A model generated the notes under the pieces. The model was not told where the DNA came from and searched no databases. It saw only the letters and a program-made list of their open reading frames with translations. From JAJFTV01 sp964426355 (GTDB lineage Bacteria; Chloroflexota; Anaerolineae; Anaerolineales; Anaerolineaceae): 27,163 nt of DNA. A program made the translations under genes and the position numbers. Of this stretch, positions 16,057 through 23,865 are shown in pieces. The stretch covers positions 1 to 27,163 of the forward strand of contig CAYRRA010000030.1 in NCBI GenBank assembly GCA_964426355.1. The letters are read 5' to 3'. The stretch's first letter is position 1; the number at the start of each line of letters is the position of its first letter.

Positions 16057-16665
16057 ATGAGCGTGAAACAATCGATTCGAAATACACCCAATAAGGTTCT
16101 ATTAATGGATTGGCTGATGGTAGGAATCAGCCTGGTCAGTCTTGTCGCTGCGCTGGGGGGTATGGCGAAAGGTGGGGGAACCATTGTGCTGATGGGCAGG
16201 GCGCTCAGGCATGCTTTGGCACAGCCAGCTATCATCCACCTGGGTGCAGCGATATTGGCTACCGTTGTAACATGGTTTGCTGCGAGAGATAGGCTTTTGC
16301 GCTGGAGCGCGGGTCTACTGATTTTGTGCGTCATCATCACTATAGCAGGGTTTGCCTTCAGTTTGCTGTATCGGGATGATTATCTTGGGGGTTCGTGCGG
16401 ACCATACGATCATCCCGCCGGGCATTTGCATGCTGGTTTCCCATATAGTTGGCTGGACGGGGGTATTTGTATCCCGCCGGATGCTTCTTTATCCGAATAT
16501 GCGTCATCACATCCGGAATTGACAATTTGGCGCGTGGATTTTTTAGCGACACTGGTTGACCTGCTTTTCTGGTTTAATATCGGAACATTGGTAAGCTCAG
16601 TTGTCGGTTGGGTTTTACACAGGGGAAAACACAAGAGGAGTCACTCCTCATCTCCCACAACGTAG
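16057..16665 (+). CDS. Four-TM membrane protein of unknown function
   Basis: This 202-residue protein has hydrophobic segments near 16-36, 55-75, 83-104 and 160-185. Between the third and fourth lies a loop with C-G-P-Y-D-H-P-A-G-H-L-H-A-G-F-P-Y-S-W-L-D-G-G-I-C: two Cys that could form a disulfide, three His, and a G-F-P-Y-S-W-L-D motif. The tail is basic and Ser-rich (H-K-R-S-H-S-S-S). No family was recognised. The ribosome binding site is weak, and an ATG at 16105 (M-D-W-L-M) is an alternative start. It lies 176 bp after the C45-type gene and is probably transcribed separately. Confidence 0.65.
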   Translation: MSVKQSIRNTPNKVLLMDWLMVGISLVSLVAALGGMAKGGGTIVLMGRALRHALAQPAIIHLGAAILATVVTWFAARDRLLRWSAGLLILCVIITIAGFAFSLLYRDDYLGGSCGPYDHPAGHLHAGFPYSWLDGGICIPPDASLSEYASSHPELTIWRVDFLATLVDLLFWFNIGTLVSSVVGWVLHRGKHKRSHSSSPTT

Positions 16666-16831
16666 ATTTTTATGGCGTATAGAAAAGACTTTAATCGTTA
16701 TCCTGATTGGGGTTAAACAACATCCTGCCAGGTTTGCAAATTTATTAAAACTCATTTCAACTGTGCATCACGGGCAAAAGTTTTGTACAATATGAAAATA
16801 GAAAGCAACAGCTCAGACTGCTGAGAGGATT

Positions 16832-16870
16832 GGGGTGAGGAAAAATGGCAAAGTCATTTTTCCTCACCCC
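16832..16870. other. 16-bp perfect palindrome upstream of the NBR1 lipoproteins
   Basis: GGGGTGAGGAAAAATG (16832-16847) is exactly complementary to 16855-16870, with a 7-nt loop (GCAAAGT). It lies 167 bp after the membrane-protein stop and about 60 bp before the preferred lipoprotein start, so it may be in that gene's 5' leader. No T-tract follows (CCACCTCAAC). As RNA it would form a very stable hairpin; as DNA it could be an operator or a REP-like palindrome. Confidence 0.75.
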
Positions 16871-16932
16871 CCACCTCAACTGGCAGGACTGCCTGAGTGG
16901 TTACAGTAGAATGCATATTGAGGAGTGATGCG

Positions 16933-17580
16933 ATGAGAAAAGGAATGCGAATCTGGCTTCCGGTGATTATGATTGGGATGACGATCCTCGCATGCAGTAT
17001 GCCCGGTTCGATCAGCAACGAAGACAAAGTGCGAACACAAATCGCAGAGACACAGGAAATCGTACCGAGCAATACCCTTCTTGTTTTTGCGTCAACTGAT
17101 GTTGTTCTGACACCCACAGTGACGCCGGAACAGACACGCACTGAAACACCGATCCCCAGCCCGACTTTCACAATCGTGGTGATCCCGTCACGCACACTGC
17201 AACCCAGCATCACACAGACATCCCAGCCTTGTGATGTGGCTACTTTCATGGATGATATCACTGTGCCGGATGGAACCGTGTTCTCGCCCGGTGCAAGTTT
17301 TGTGAAAACCTGGCTTTTGAAGAATGTGGGTACCTGCACCTGGACGACAGAATATGAAATCTTTTTTGAAAGCGGGGAGCACATGGGCGGTCCGGCGGAC
17401 TTAAACCTGACCAAAAATGTTTTACCAGGTGAGTCGGTCCAAATCTCTGTTTCGTTGACTGCACCCGCAACCCCGGGCACGTACCGGGGAAACTGGAAAT
17501 TTCATAACGCAAAAGGGGATGTGTTTGGGCTTACCAGCGGGGGTCCGTTCTATGTGGAAATTGTTGTAAAGGCTCCCTAG
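16933..17580 (+). CDS. NBR1-type Ig-like domain lipoprotein (first of a pair)
   Basis: From the preferred start this is 215 residues. The ATG at 16933 has AGGAG at 16921-16925, 7 nt upstream; an in-frame start at 16897 would put extra residues in front of the signal peptide. The lipobox I-L-A-C gives lipidated Cys21. A Thr/Pro-rich linker (about 45-100) leads to one NBR1-like Ig domain (about 100-212) with the hallmark pattern D-x-T-V-P-D-G-T-x-F-x-P-G-x-x-F-x-K-T-W, K-N-x-G-T-C-T-W and P-G-x-Y-R-G-x-W. In Chloroflexota such domains are common on surface lipoproteins and probably mediate binding. The next gene is a clear paralog 44 bp downstream. Confidence 0.85.
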   Translation: MRKGMRIWLPVIMIGMTILACSMPGSISNEDKVRTQIAETQEIVPSNTLLVFASTDVVLTPTVTPEQTRTETPIPSPTFTIVVIPSRTLQPSITQTSQPCDVATFMDDITVPDGTVFSPGASFVKTWLLKNVGTCTWTTEYEIFFESGEHMGGPADLNLTKNVLPGESVQISVSLTAPATPGTYRGNWKFHNAKGDVFGLTSGGPFYVEIVVKAP

Positions 17581-17624
17581 CGGAAAGGTTACGCATTAAA
17601 AAAAGCTTTGCAGTCAACAGGTCT

Positions 17625-18827
17625 GTGAGGTATTCGGCTTTGAAACGGCAGTCTATTCACCTGGTGTTGTTGCTCTTTGCGGTTCTGTCGGGCATACTGT
17701 TGTCGTCCTGTGGTTCGGCTCGCACAGATGAGGAACGCCTGACGTTCTTACAAATCGACCAGACGTATGCTGTTGAGACGGTTGTGGTCATGCTTTCGCA
17801 AACCGTACCGGTTCCAACGGAGACGCGAGTTGAACCCACCCCCAGCCTGACGTTTCTTCCCGCAGCACAGACGGTGACCACCCCGCTGATTGCGGCACAA
17901 CGAACGGTTACCCAGACTCCAACGAGGACTCCACCACCCTGCGATATGGCAGCTTTTGTCCTGGATGTTACCGTTCCGGATGGTACAAGCTTTTATGCGG
18001 GTAACCAGTTTACCAAGACCTGGCGATTGAAAAACACTGGAACCTGTACCTGGACATCCGGGTATTCACTGGTCTTTGTGAAAGGCGATCGCCTTTCTGC
18101 GCCTATCAGCGTGGCTTTACCGGGTGAGGTGAAACCCTTGCAGGAAGTAGAAATTTCGGTTCCGATGATAGCACCTAATGAACTGGGACGGTATCGCGGA
18201 AGCTGGTCTCTGCGAAACGAATCGGGCAAGGAGTTTGGGTTGGCGGACGGCAGCCCGGTCTATATTGAAATCGAGGTTATCGCAGTCCAGGGAAGCGCAG
18301 TGGTCTATGAATTTGCAAAGAACGCCTGTAACGCCGCCTGGAGCAGTTCTGCCAGCGGGCTGACTGCGTTAAGCTGCCCTGGAGAACGTAGTGATGAAAA
18401 AGGATACCTGGTGATTTGGGAGAATAACCGCCTTGAAGACGGTTCATACCCCGGGCAGAGAATCCTTGAAACGCATCCCACCTGGAGCTCGCATGTGGTT
18501 TGGGATGACGACCAGAACGGTGGATGGATCCAGGGGAATTTCCCGGCAGTCGCCATACAGCCCGGTTCGCATCTCAAGACCACCCTGGGATGTTTACACG
18601 GTGCAACGACCTGCGATGTTAACTTTGCGATCGAGTATCGTATCGCGGGAAACCCCTGGCAGGAACTAGGCGCCTGGCAGCACGCTTATAACGGCTCGCT
18701 CATCCCGGTCGATATCGATTTGGTGAACCTGGTGGGTTTAAACGTGGAATTTCTTTTCTATGTGGATGCGAACAACAACGGGGGACAGGATCAGGCGGTT
18801 TGGGTGTATCCGCGCATCGAGAAATAA
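17625..18827 (+). CDS. NBR1-type Ig-like domain lipoprotein with extra C-terminal domain
   Basis: This 400-residue paralog of the preceding gene probably starts with GTG at 17625 (M-R-Y-S-A-L-K-R); the ribosome binding site is weak. Signal peptide and lipobox L-S-S-C give Cys29. A Thr/Pro-rich linker (about 60-104) precedes the NBR1-like domain (about 106-218), with the same D-V-T-V-P-D-G-T-S-F, K-N-T-G-T-C-T-W and G-R-Y-R-G-S-W marks. Beyond it, residues about 225-400 form a second beta-rich domain, starting V-V-Y-E-F-A-K-N-A-C and ending with V-D-A-N-N-N-G-G-Q-D-Q-A-V-W, which may be a carbohydrate-binding-like or jelly-roll module. Surface location is inferred from the lipobox. It is 44 bp after its paralog and probably cotranscribed. 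Confidence 0.83.
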   Translation: MRYSALKRQSIHLVLLLFAVLSGILLSSCGSARTDEERLTFLQIDQTYAVETVVVMLSQTVPVPTETRVEPTPSLTFLPAAQTVTTPLIAAQRTVTQTPTRTPPPCDMAAFVLDVTVPDGTSFYAGNQFTKTWRLKNTGTCTWTSGYSLVFVKGDRLSAPISVALPGEVKPLQEVEISVPMIAPNELGRYRGSWSLRNESGKEFGLADGSPVYIEIEVIAVQGSAVVYEFAKNACNAAWSSSASGLTALSCPGERSDEKGYLVIWENNRLEDGSYPGQRILETHPTWSSHVVWDDDQNGGWIQGNFPAVAIQPGSHLKTTLGCLHGATTCDVNFAIEYRIAGNPWQELGAWQHAYNGSLIPVDIDLVNLVGLNVEFLFYVDANNNGGQDQAVWVYPRIEK

Positions 18828-18881
18828 ACCATGTAAAAATTACTCAAAATGTGATTGGCAGAGCGCTGGTCTGGCGTTTGC

Positions 18882-19499
18882 TCAGTAAATCCATTCGCGC
18901 GGGAGAAGATTCCCTCCTATTGCATATTCAAGGTCATCAATGGTGTCCAGGTCAAAAGAAAGGGATGGGAGCGGAACGGTGTGGATTTCTACTTGCCGGT
19001 TGTGCGCTGCCTGGAGATGCTTTGCATAAGAGCCCTCCCCAAACAAGAAAGGGATCACGCCAGGGGGGCACATCATCAAAGCGTTGGTTCCGGTATGATG
19101 ATGATCGGAGACGATGCAAACGCATGGGTCATTTGAACAAGCATTGATCAACGTCTCGATTTCAACAGCGCGGATGGAGGGGAGATCGGCATGCACAATC
19201 AGCAGCCGTGAGACTTGCTGCTCACGAGCATGGTTGGCAGCAGCATCCAGGGCAAAGTTGATTCCACCGGGAGGTTCTTCGATGAAATCCACCCCGTTTT
19301 TTACAGCAAAACGATGCATCTCTTTTCCGTGGCTGGCAACGAGAATACGTTCGACCCCTTTAACGCTTTTACAGACTGACAGGGTATTCTCGGCAAGATT
19401 CTTGTTGAGCAGCAGACGCTGCTGTACAGAAAGGTGCTTCGCCAGGCGCGATTTCCCGCTGGAAAAGGGTTTGATCGGGATCGCTATCCAAAGAGACAT
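18882..19499 (-). CDS. cofC: 2-phospho-L-lactate (or phosphoenolpyruvate) guanylyltransferase, F420 biosynthesis
   Basis: This 205-residue nucleotidyltransferase has A-I-P-I-K-P-F-S-S-G-K-S-R-L-A at the N terminus (nucleotide loop), V-H-A-D-L-P (metal site), and the CofC/FbiD signature D-H-H-H-T-G-T-N-A-L with F-L-F-G-E-G-S-Y and F-D-L-D-T-I-D-D-L. It activates 2-phospholactate or phosphoenolpyruvate with GTP to give the GDP-linked donor used by CofD. The start overlaps the end of cofD by 16 nt, with GGGAG 9 nt upstream, so the two are translationally coupled. Whether the substrate is phospholactate (CofC) or PEP (FbiD) cannot be decided from sequence alone. Confidence 0.92.
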   Translation of the reverse strand: MSLWIAIPIKPFSSGKSRLAKHLSVQQRLLLNKNLAENTLSVCKSVKGVERILVASHGKEMHRFAVKNGVDFIEEPPGGINFALDAAANHAREQQVSRLLIVHADLPSIRAVEIETLINACSNDPCVCIVSDHHHTGTNALMMCPPGVIPFLFGEGSYAKHLQAAHNRQVEIHTVPLPSLSFDLDTIDDLEYAIGGNLLPREWIY

Positions 19500-20464
19500 A
19501 CGGGCGAACTCCCTATCTGAGTGCCAAAGCGGATGACCTGCCCTGCCAATTCAGCCTGGTCTTGTGCGGTTTTCATGATGGTCTGCGTGACCAGGCACGA
19601 AATCCCCATTGCGATGATTTCACCGGTTTGAGCCTGGTCAATGGTATCCAGCACAAAACCGGAGAGGATATTGCGGTAATGCCGGGCGACATTGAGCGCA
19701 GAAGCTTCGATGCCCAGTTCCTGGAACATCTTGGCGGCTGGTCCTTTAACCGCCTTTCCGCCAATGATTGGTGATACTGCGATAACTTTCTTTTCAGCGA
19801 GCGCCTGGCGGATTCCGTTCAGGCTGAGGATGGGATCGATGCTGACCCAGGGGTTGGAGGGGCAGAAGACCACCAGGTCAGCCTGACGGATGGACTGCAT
19901 CACCTCCGGGGTCACGCGCGCCTGCGCGTGGCTGCGAAATTCAAATCCTTTCACCACGGGTTCGCAGCGGTGCTGGACGAAGTATTCCTGAAAACCCAGC
20001 TCCCCATGCTCGACGGTGTGCACGATGGTGGGTACGGGGTCATCCGACATAGGTAGAACTGTGTTTGGGATGCCCCATTGTTCGCAGAGCGTTTGCGTGA
20101 CCTGGGTGAGGGTTTCCCCTTGCGCCAGACGTTTGGTGCGCTCAAGGTGTGTCTGGCGGTCCTGGTCACCGATGTTGAACCAGCCGGGTAGACCTTGCTC
20201 TTTGACCTGCTGCATAAACTCCCAGGTTTCATCTTTACGACCCCAACCGGTTACCGGGTTAGACAGACCTGCCAGGGTATAACAGACCGTATCCAGGTCC
20301 GGGCAGATTTTCATTCCCAGGTGTTCAAAGTCGTCGCCGGTGTTAACGATGGCGGTCAACGCGGCAGGGGGCAGGATTTGAGCCAATCCGTTGACCAGCT
20401 TGGCGCCGCCTACACCGCCAGCCAGAGCGGTTACTTTAATGGTTTCAGGTATTTCTGTGTTCAA
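19484..20464 (-). CDS. cofD: 2-phospho-L-lactate transferase, F420 biosynthesis
   Basis: This 326-residue protein is a clear CofD/FbiA. It has L-A-G-G-V-G-G-A-K-L near the N terminus, V-N-T-G-D-D-F-E-H-L-G, C-P-D-L-D-T-V-C-Y-T-L-A-G, W-F-N-I-G-D-Q-D, P-M-S-D-D-P-V, and S-P-I-I-G-G-K-A-V-K-G-P. It transfers the phospholactyl or enolpyruvyl-phosphate group from the GDP-linked donor onto the deazaflavin Fo. The start is TTG at 20464 with GAGGTG 4 nt upstream. It overlaps cofC by 16 nt and lies 46 bp after the PhnD-like lipoprotein gene on the same strand. The other F420 genes (fbiC/cofGH, cofE/fbiB) are not in this window. Confidence 0.95.
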   Translation of the reverse strand: MNTEIPETIKVTALAGGVGGAKLVNGLAQILPPAALTAIVNTGDDFEHLGMKICPDLDTVCYTLAGLSNPVTGWGRKDETWEFMQQVKEQGLPGWFNIGDQDRQTHLERTKRLAQGETLTQVTQTLCEQWGIPNTVLPMSDDPVPTIVHTVEHGELGFQEYFVQHRCEPVVKGFEFRSHAQARVTPEVMQSIRQADLVVFCPSNPWVSIDPILSLNGIRQALAEKKVIAVSPIIGGKAVKGPAAKMFQELGIEASALNVARHYRNILSGFVLDTIDQAQTGEIIAMGISCLVTQTIMKTAQDQAELAGQVIRFGTQIGSSPVCLFG

Positions 20465-20510
20465 TGTTCACCTCTTGTGATTTAATCATACCAGTGGTTG
20501 CGCGGTTTGG

Positions 20511-22151
20511 CTATTTTCTGGCGCCTATGAAGAGGTTATCAAAAAAAACCTCAGCGGCTGAATCTGTGGAAGAAATTCCCAGGTTAATCGCACCGCTGAT
20601 CAACCCGTCATCCTGTCCTTCAAAGACCAACGTTTCATTGATATAAAAACGTAAAACATTATGGGTGCAAACAGCTTTGATCCGGTTTGGTTCGCCGATG
20701 GGGTGTATCTCAACGGAGGGTGTCCATTCTTGCAAAAACCGGTCTGTTTGATTCTCAATACGGATAACCGCGAATTCTCCTTTTTCGTTAAGTAAAAAGC
20801 GATATTGATCCCCGTTATCCTGCACACGACAACCGATACCGGCTTTCATTGGACTGTTTTGTGAGTTCGTTGTCATCACCATATCAACGGTGATTGAACT
20901 ATCAGTAATTTGCCTGTTGAAAATGCCCCATAATCCGCCATCGGATGTGCTGACCGCATAATTGTTTTCCATTACATACAGTGTGCCATTTTCAAAATCC
21001 CCGGTCTGTAACAGGATTTCTTCTTCATCGAAGAATTCTTCGAACATATCGATGGCAACATTTAGCCCACTGCCATGCGGCCCCAAATCGGCTTTGGCGA
21101 AGAGCTTCGCTATATCATCGTAATACCCGTCGTCAATGCGAACCAGGTTATCCCAACCGTATATTTGTTTGACCGTTTGACCTCCATTATAAAATGAGAG
21201 GTAAGTCATCGCTCGAACCAGACCGTCCTGGATTTCTTCTGGCAGATTGGGGAGAAAACTGACATTTTCATAAGGAATGGGCAGGGTTTGTCCGATGATG
21301 GACACCCCATCCTTCACTTCCTCCAGTGCAGACTGAAAGTCTTGAAATACCTCAGGGTCAACGACACCGGCTGCACATTGACCGGTATAGATCGATTGCA
21401 CGATTTCCCCAGCATCTGGTAGATCATGGATGGCTTCCAGGTCTCGTAAGGGGTCTAACCCCATAGAGCACAGCATCGCGTTGGGAATTAGCCAGCTTAC
21501 CAGGTCGCGATCAGATAACCGACAGAAGGTATGCCCGACCATGTCATCCAGGCTGTTGACTCCACTGGCGCTGCCCGCCAGAATTTGCCCGTTTGTACTG
21601 TTGGAGCGATTGCTTCTGGAGATGAAAAATGCTTCTGCGCATCCTGCTGCATGTATGTAAAGGTAAGTGGATGTATCCAGAATAGCTGCCTCGGCTTCCT
21701 GAGCACAGAGCATTTGACCAGCGTCCGCATAACTTTCGGTTTGAACGAGTTGAACGTTGGCGCCGGTTTCTTCATTAATTACAGCCGCTATCCCTAATAA
21801 ATCCAACTCGGTCAATTTGACCGAACCGGGGGCAAGAGCAATTGTTATTGGATTACCGCTTTCGCCTAAAGGAGGTGTGATGGTTGGTGAGGGGGTGATG
21901 GTATAGGTCGGAGAAGGTGTTTCCGTTGGTATTGGGATTGTGCTGGTTGGCACTGGGGTTTCACTGGCTGAGGTGAACGCACTTTGTGGGGAACCAATGG
22001 TTTCATCTGGCTGGTTCGGCGAGCAGGCGGAAATCAATAACACGATGGACAGAAGTCCGCATTGGCAAACGCGCAAAAGAGGTTTTGATAACCGTTCGGA
22101 GACAGATCGAATATCATCATGACAAACTGTTGCAGATGAGTGAGACATCAT
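20511..22151 (-). CDS. PhnD-like substrate-binding lipoprotein with C-terminal concanavalin-like domain
   Basis: This 546-residue lipoprotein has a long n-region and lipobox L-I-S-A-C (Cys43), then a Thr/Pro linker (about 65-95). Next is a periplasmic-binding domain of the PhnD/phosphonate type (about 100-350): T-I-A-L-A-P-G, E-E-T-G-A-N-V-Q-L-V-Q-T-E-S-Y-A-D-A, A-A-I-L-D-T-S-T-Y and F-C-R-L-S-D-R-D. It ends in a domain (about 380-546) with D-F-E-N-G-T-L-Y-V and Y-R-F-L-L-N-E-K-G-E-F-A-V, resembling LamG/DUF1080-type beta sandwiches. No ABC permease or ATPase is adjacent, so it may be a sensor or binding protein rather than a transport partner. It precedes cofD by 46 bp; the link may be only positional. 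The start is supported by a weak GAGAG. Confidence 0.82.
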   Translation of the reverse strand: MMSHSSATVCHDDIRSVSERLSKPLLRVCQCGLLSIVLLISACSPNQPDETIGSPQSAFTSASETPVPTSTIPIPTETPSPTYTITPSPTITPPLGESGNPITIALAPGSVKLTELDLLGIAAVINEETGANVQLVQTESYADAGQMLCAQEAEAAILDTSTYLYIHAAGCAEAFFISRSNRSNSTNGQILAGSASGVNSLDDMVGHTFCRLSDRDLVSWLIPNAMLCSMGLDPLRDLEAIHDLPDAGEIVQSIYTGQCAAGVVDPEVFQDFQSALEEVKDGVSIIGQTLPIPYENVSFLPNLPEEIQDGLVRAMTYLSFYNGGQTVKQIYGWDNLVRIDDGYYDDIAKLFAKADLGPHGSGLNVAIDMFEEFFDEEEILLQTGDFENGTLYVMENNYAVSTSDGGLWGIFNRQITDSSITVDMVMTTNSQNSPMKAGIGCRVQDNGDQYRFLLNEKGEFAVIRIENQTDRFLQEWTPSVEIHPIGEPNRIKAVCTHNVLRFYINETLVFEGQDDGLISGAINLGISSTDSAAEVFFDNLFIGARK

Positions 22152-22200
22152 TCTCTCTTGTCTCTAAATCCCATCCAGGGGTTGAAGCAGTGAAATTGCA

Positions 22201-22255
22201 AAACAACACGCCGACATAAAATCGTGTTGTTTATATTCTATAATAGTTAGGTCAA
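22201..22255 (-). promoter_or_regulatory. Candidate promoter with overlapping inverted repeat, upstream of the PhnD-like lipoprotein
   Basis: On the minus strand a TATAAA box (22235 down to 22230) is preceded by TTTTTGACC (22258-22250). Reading TTTTGA as the -35 gives a 16-bp spacing; reading TTGACC gives 14. A perfect 10-bp inverted repeat, AAACAACACG (22201-22210) and CGTGTTGTTT (22223-22232), overlaps the -10 and the expected transcription start, with a 12-nt spacer. This arrangement fits an operator or a 5' leader hairpin. Binding by a regulator is inference. Confidence 0.4.
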
Positions 22256-22410
22256 AAAGGCGAAAGTGATTTTTTAGTTAACCAAAAATTTGCTTTTGTA
22301 GATTTTTTCTTATGTGCAAGTTGATTATCGATCCAACATCCGAAACTGCATCACGAATGTAAGCCAGGATGCGTTCGGTTAACGTTGATCGCATTTCTCT
22401 TTTTTCGCGG

Positions 22411-23865
22411 TTATGCCAGCATCTTTATCCGGTTTTTTAGCACCGTGTTATTTGGATTGATCTCTAATGATTGACAGGCATACTTTTGGGCGCTCTCCAG
22501 GTCTCCTTGGAAGAAAGAAAGCATGGCGAGCAGCTCATACGCGGCAGCATTCTGGGGGTCGTGTTCTAGCGCCAGGCGGATGAAATCATTTGCGGATGCG
22601 AGTTGACCCATTTCGATGAGGGCTGATCCGATGTCCAGCATGGCAGCAGTTTCATTGGCGATCTCTTTTTGCCCTTCGGCGATATACTGATGGAAGCTTT
22701 GTCGTAAAGCTGATAACCCCCCTTTTTCATAGATCTCACCTAAAGAGCGAATGTTTGCTGGTTGGGGCGGGGAGATGTTTTCTCCTAGCAGTATGGCTGC
22801 CAGGTCAAGAGCGAGGTTTTCAACATGTGCGGGAGATGCATTACAGAGCACGACGATACCGGTAGAAATTTGCGGCAGCAAGAGCAGAAATGAGTTATAC
22901 CCCAAATCGCTTCCTGAGTGGCTCAGGGTTTGCAAGCCATGTGCCTGACCTGAAAACCATCCAATACTTGCATGCTGGAGGTGAGGTTTGTGGCTTTGAG
23001 TAAGGGCATGAGCTTGCCACATCCTGTGGCAGGTCTCTTCTTTCAAAATTCTTGTGCCGTTAAATACACCTTTTTCCAGATTGGTTATGGCAAAGTTGCA
23101 CATTTCCTGGATACTGGATTGCAATGTGGAAGAAGGTGCATGGGCGCGATTGTATGGATATATATTCGAGGGGATATTCGTGTAAGTATGGAAATGGGGT
23201 GTCGTTGCCAGTTTATCTGGGATCGCATGTGAAAGAAATGTACTGTTCTCCAATCCCATTGGAAGCAATACATTCTGCTGGAGGTAATCTTCGAAGGGCA
23301 TCCCGGAAACTTTAGCGATCAGGTCACCGAGAATATCATAGGCAATATTTGAATAAGCAAACTGCTGCCCAGGAGTGAAAAGGAGTTTTAGATGGTGTAA
23401 GCTTTTTACAAATCGTTCCAATGCCCCGTCGTCATCCTCACCTTTGCCCCACTCGTAATCAGTGAGGTCGGGTATACCAGAAACATGGCTCAGCATTTGT
23501 TGTATGGTGATTTGTTGGTATCTTTCATCCGCCAATTTAAAATATGGCAAAAATCGGTGTGGTGGATCTTCCAGGGCGATTTTGCCTTTTTCCACCAATT
23601 GCATCACGGCGGTGGCGACGAAAAGTTTGGAAATGGAAGCAGTATGGAAAATGGAATGAGCAGTCACTTTTTTTTGACTACGCACATCAACGACTCCCAG
23701 GCTGGCTGTCAGCAGGATTGTGTTGTTTTTCACCAAACCTACAGCAAGCCCAGGAAGATAACAAGCGCGAAAGTATTGTTGTATGTAGGTTTCTATTTCT
23801 TGTACCAAAGGAAAGTCCTTTCGATCCGGGTTACTTTTTTTCAGGCTGGGTAAATACCGGTCCAT
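22411..23865 (-). CDS. Serine hydrolase of the beta-lactamase/PBP4-like family with C-terminal TPR
   Basis: From the ATG at 23865 this is 484 residues. A longer frame reaches back to 23976 but would overlap the M81 gene by 146 bp. A TTG at 23808, with AAAGGA 7 nt upstream and no overlap, is an equally good start. The class-C-like motifs are complete: S77-I-S-K80 (nucleophile and base), Y-S-N in F-A-Y-S-N-I-A-Y, and H-S-G in L-S-H-S-G-S-D-L-G-Y. It lacks a signal peptide and membrane segments, so it is probably cytoplasmic. The last about 110 residues form TPR-like helix pairs (A-A-A-Y-E-L-L-A-M-L-S-F-F-Q-G-D). This is the last gene of the MFS-hydrolase-M81 unit and may be an aminopeptidase, esterase or amidase; the family is catalytically diverse. 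Confidence 0.88.
   Translation of the reverse strand: MDRYLPSLKKSNPDRKDFPLVQEIETYIQQYFRACYLPGLAVGLVKNNTILLTASLGVVDVRSQKKVTAHSIFHTASISKLFVATAVMQLVEKGKIALEDPPHRFLPYFKLADERYQQITIQQMLSHVSGIPDLTDYEWGKGEDDDGALERFVKSLHHLKLLFTPGQQFAYSNIAYDILGDLIAKVSGMPFEDYLQQNVLLPMGLENSTFLSHAIPDKLATTPHFHTYTNIPSNIYPYNRAHAPSSTLQSSIQEMCNFAITNLEKGVFNGTRILKEETCHRMWQAHALTQSHKPHLQHASIGWFSGQAHGLQTLSHSGSDLGYNSFLLLLPQISTGIVVLCNASPAHVENLALDLAAILLGENISPPQPANIRSLGEIYEKGGLSALRQSFHQYIAEGQKEIANETAAMLDIGSALIEMGQLASANDFIRLALEHDPQNAAAYELLAMLSFFQGDLESAQKYACQSLEINPNNTVLKNRIKMLA

Noticed and set aside
16635..16649. GAGGAG/CTCCTC hairpin as a terminator of the membrane-protein gene
   Set aside because: It lies inside the coding sequence before the stop codon and has no T-tract.
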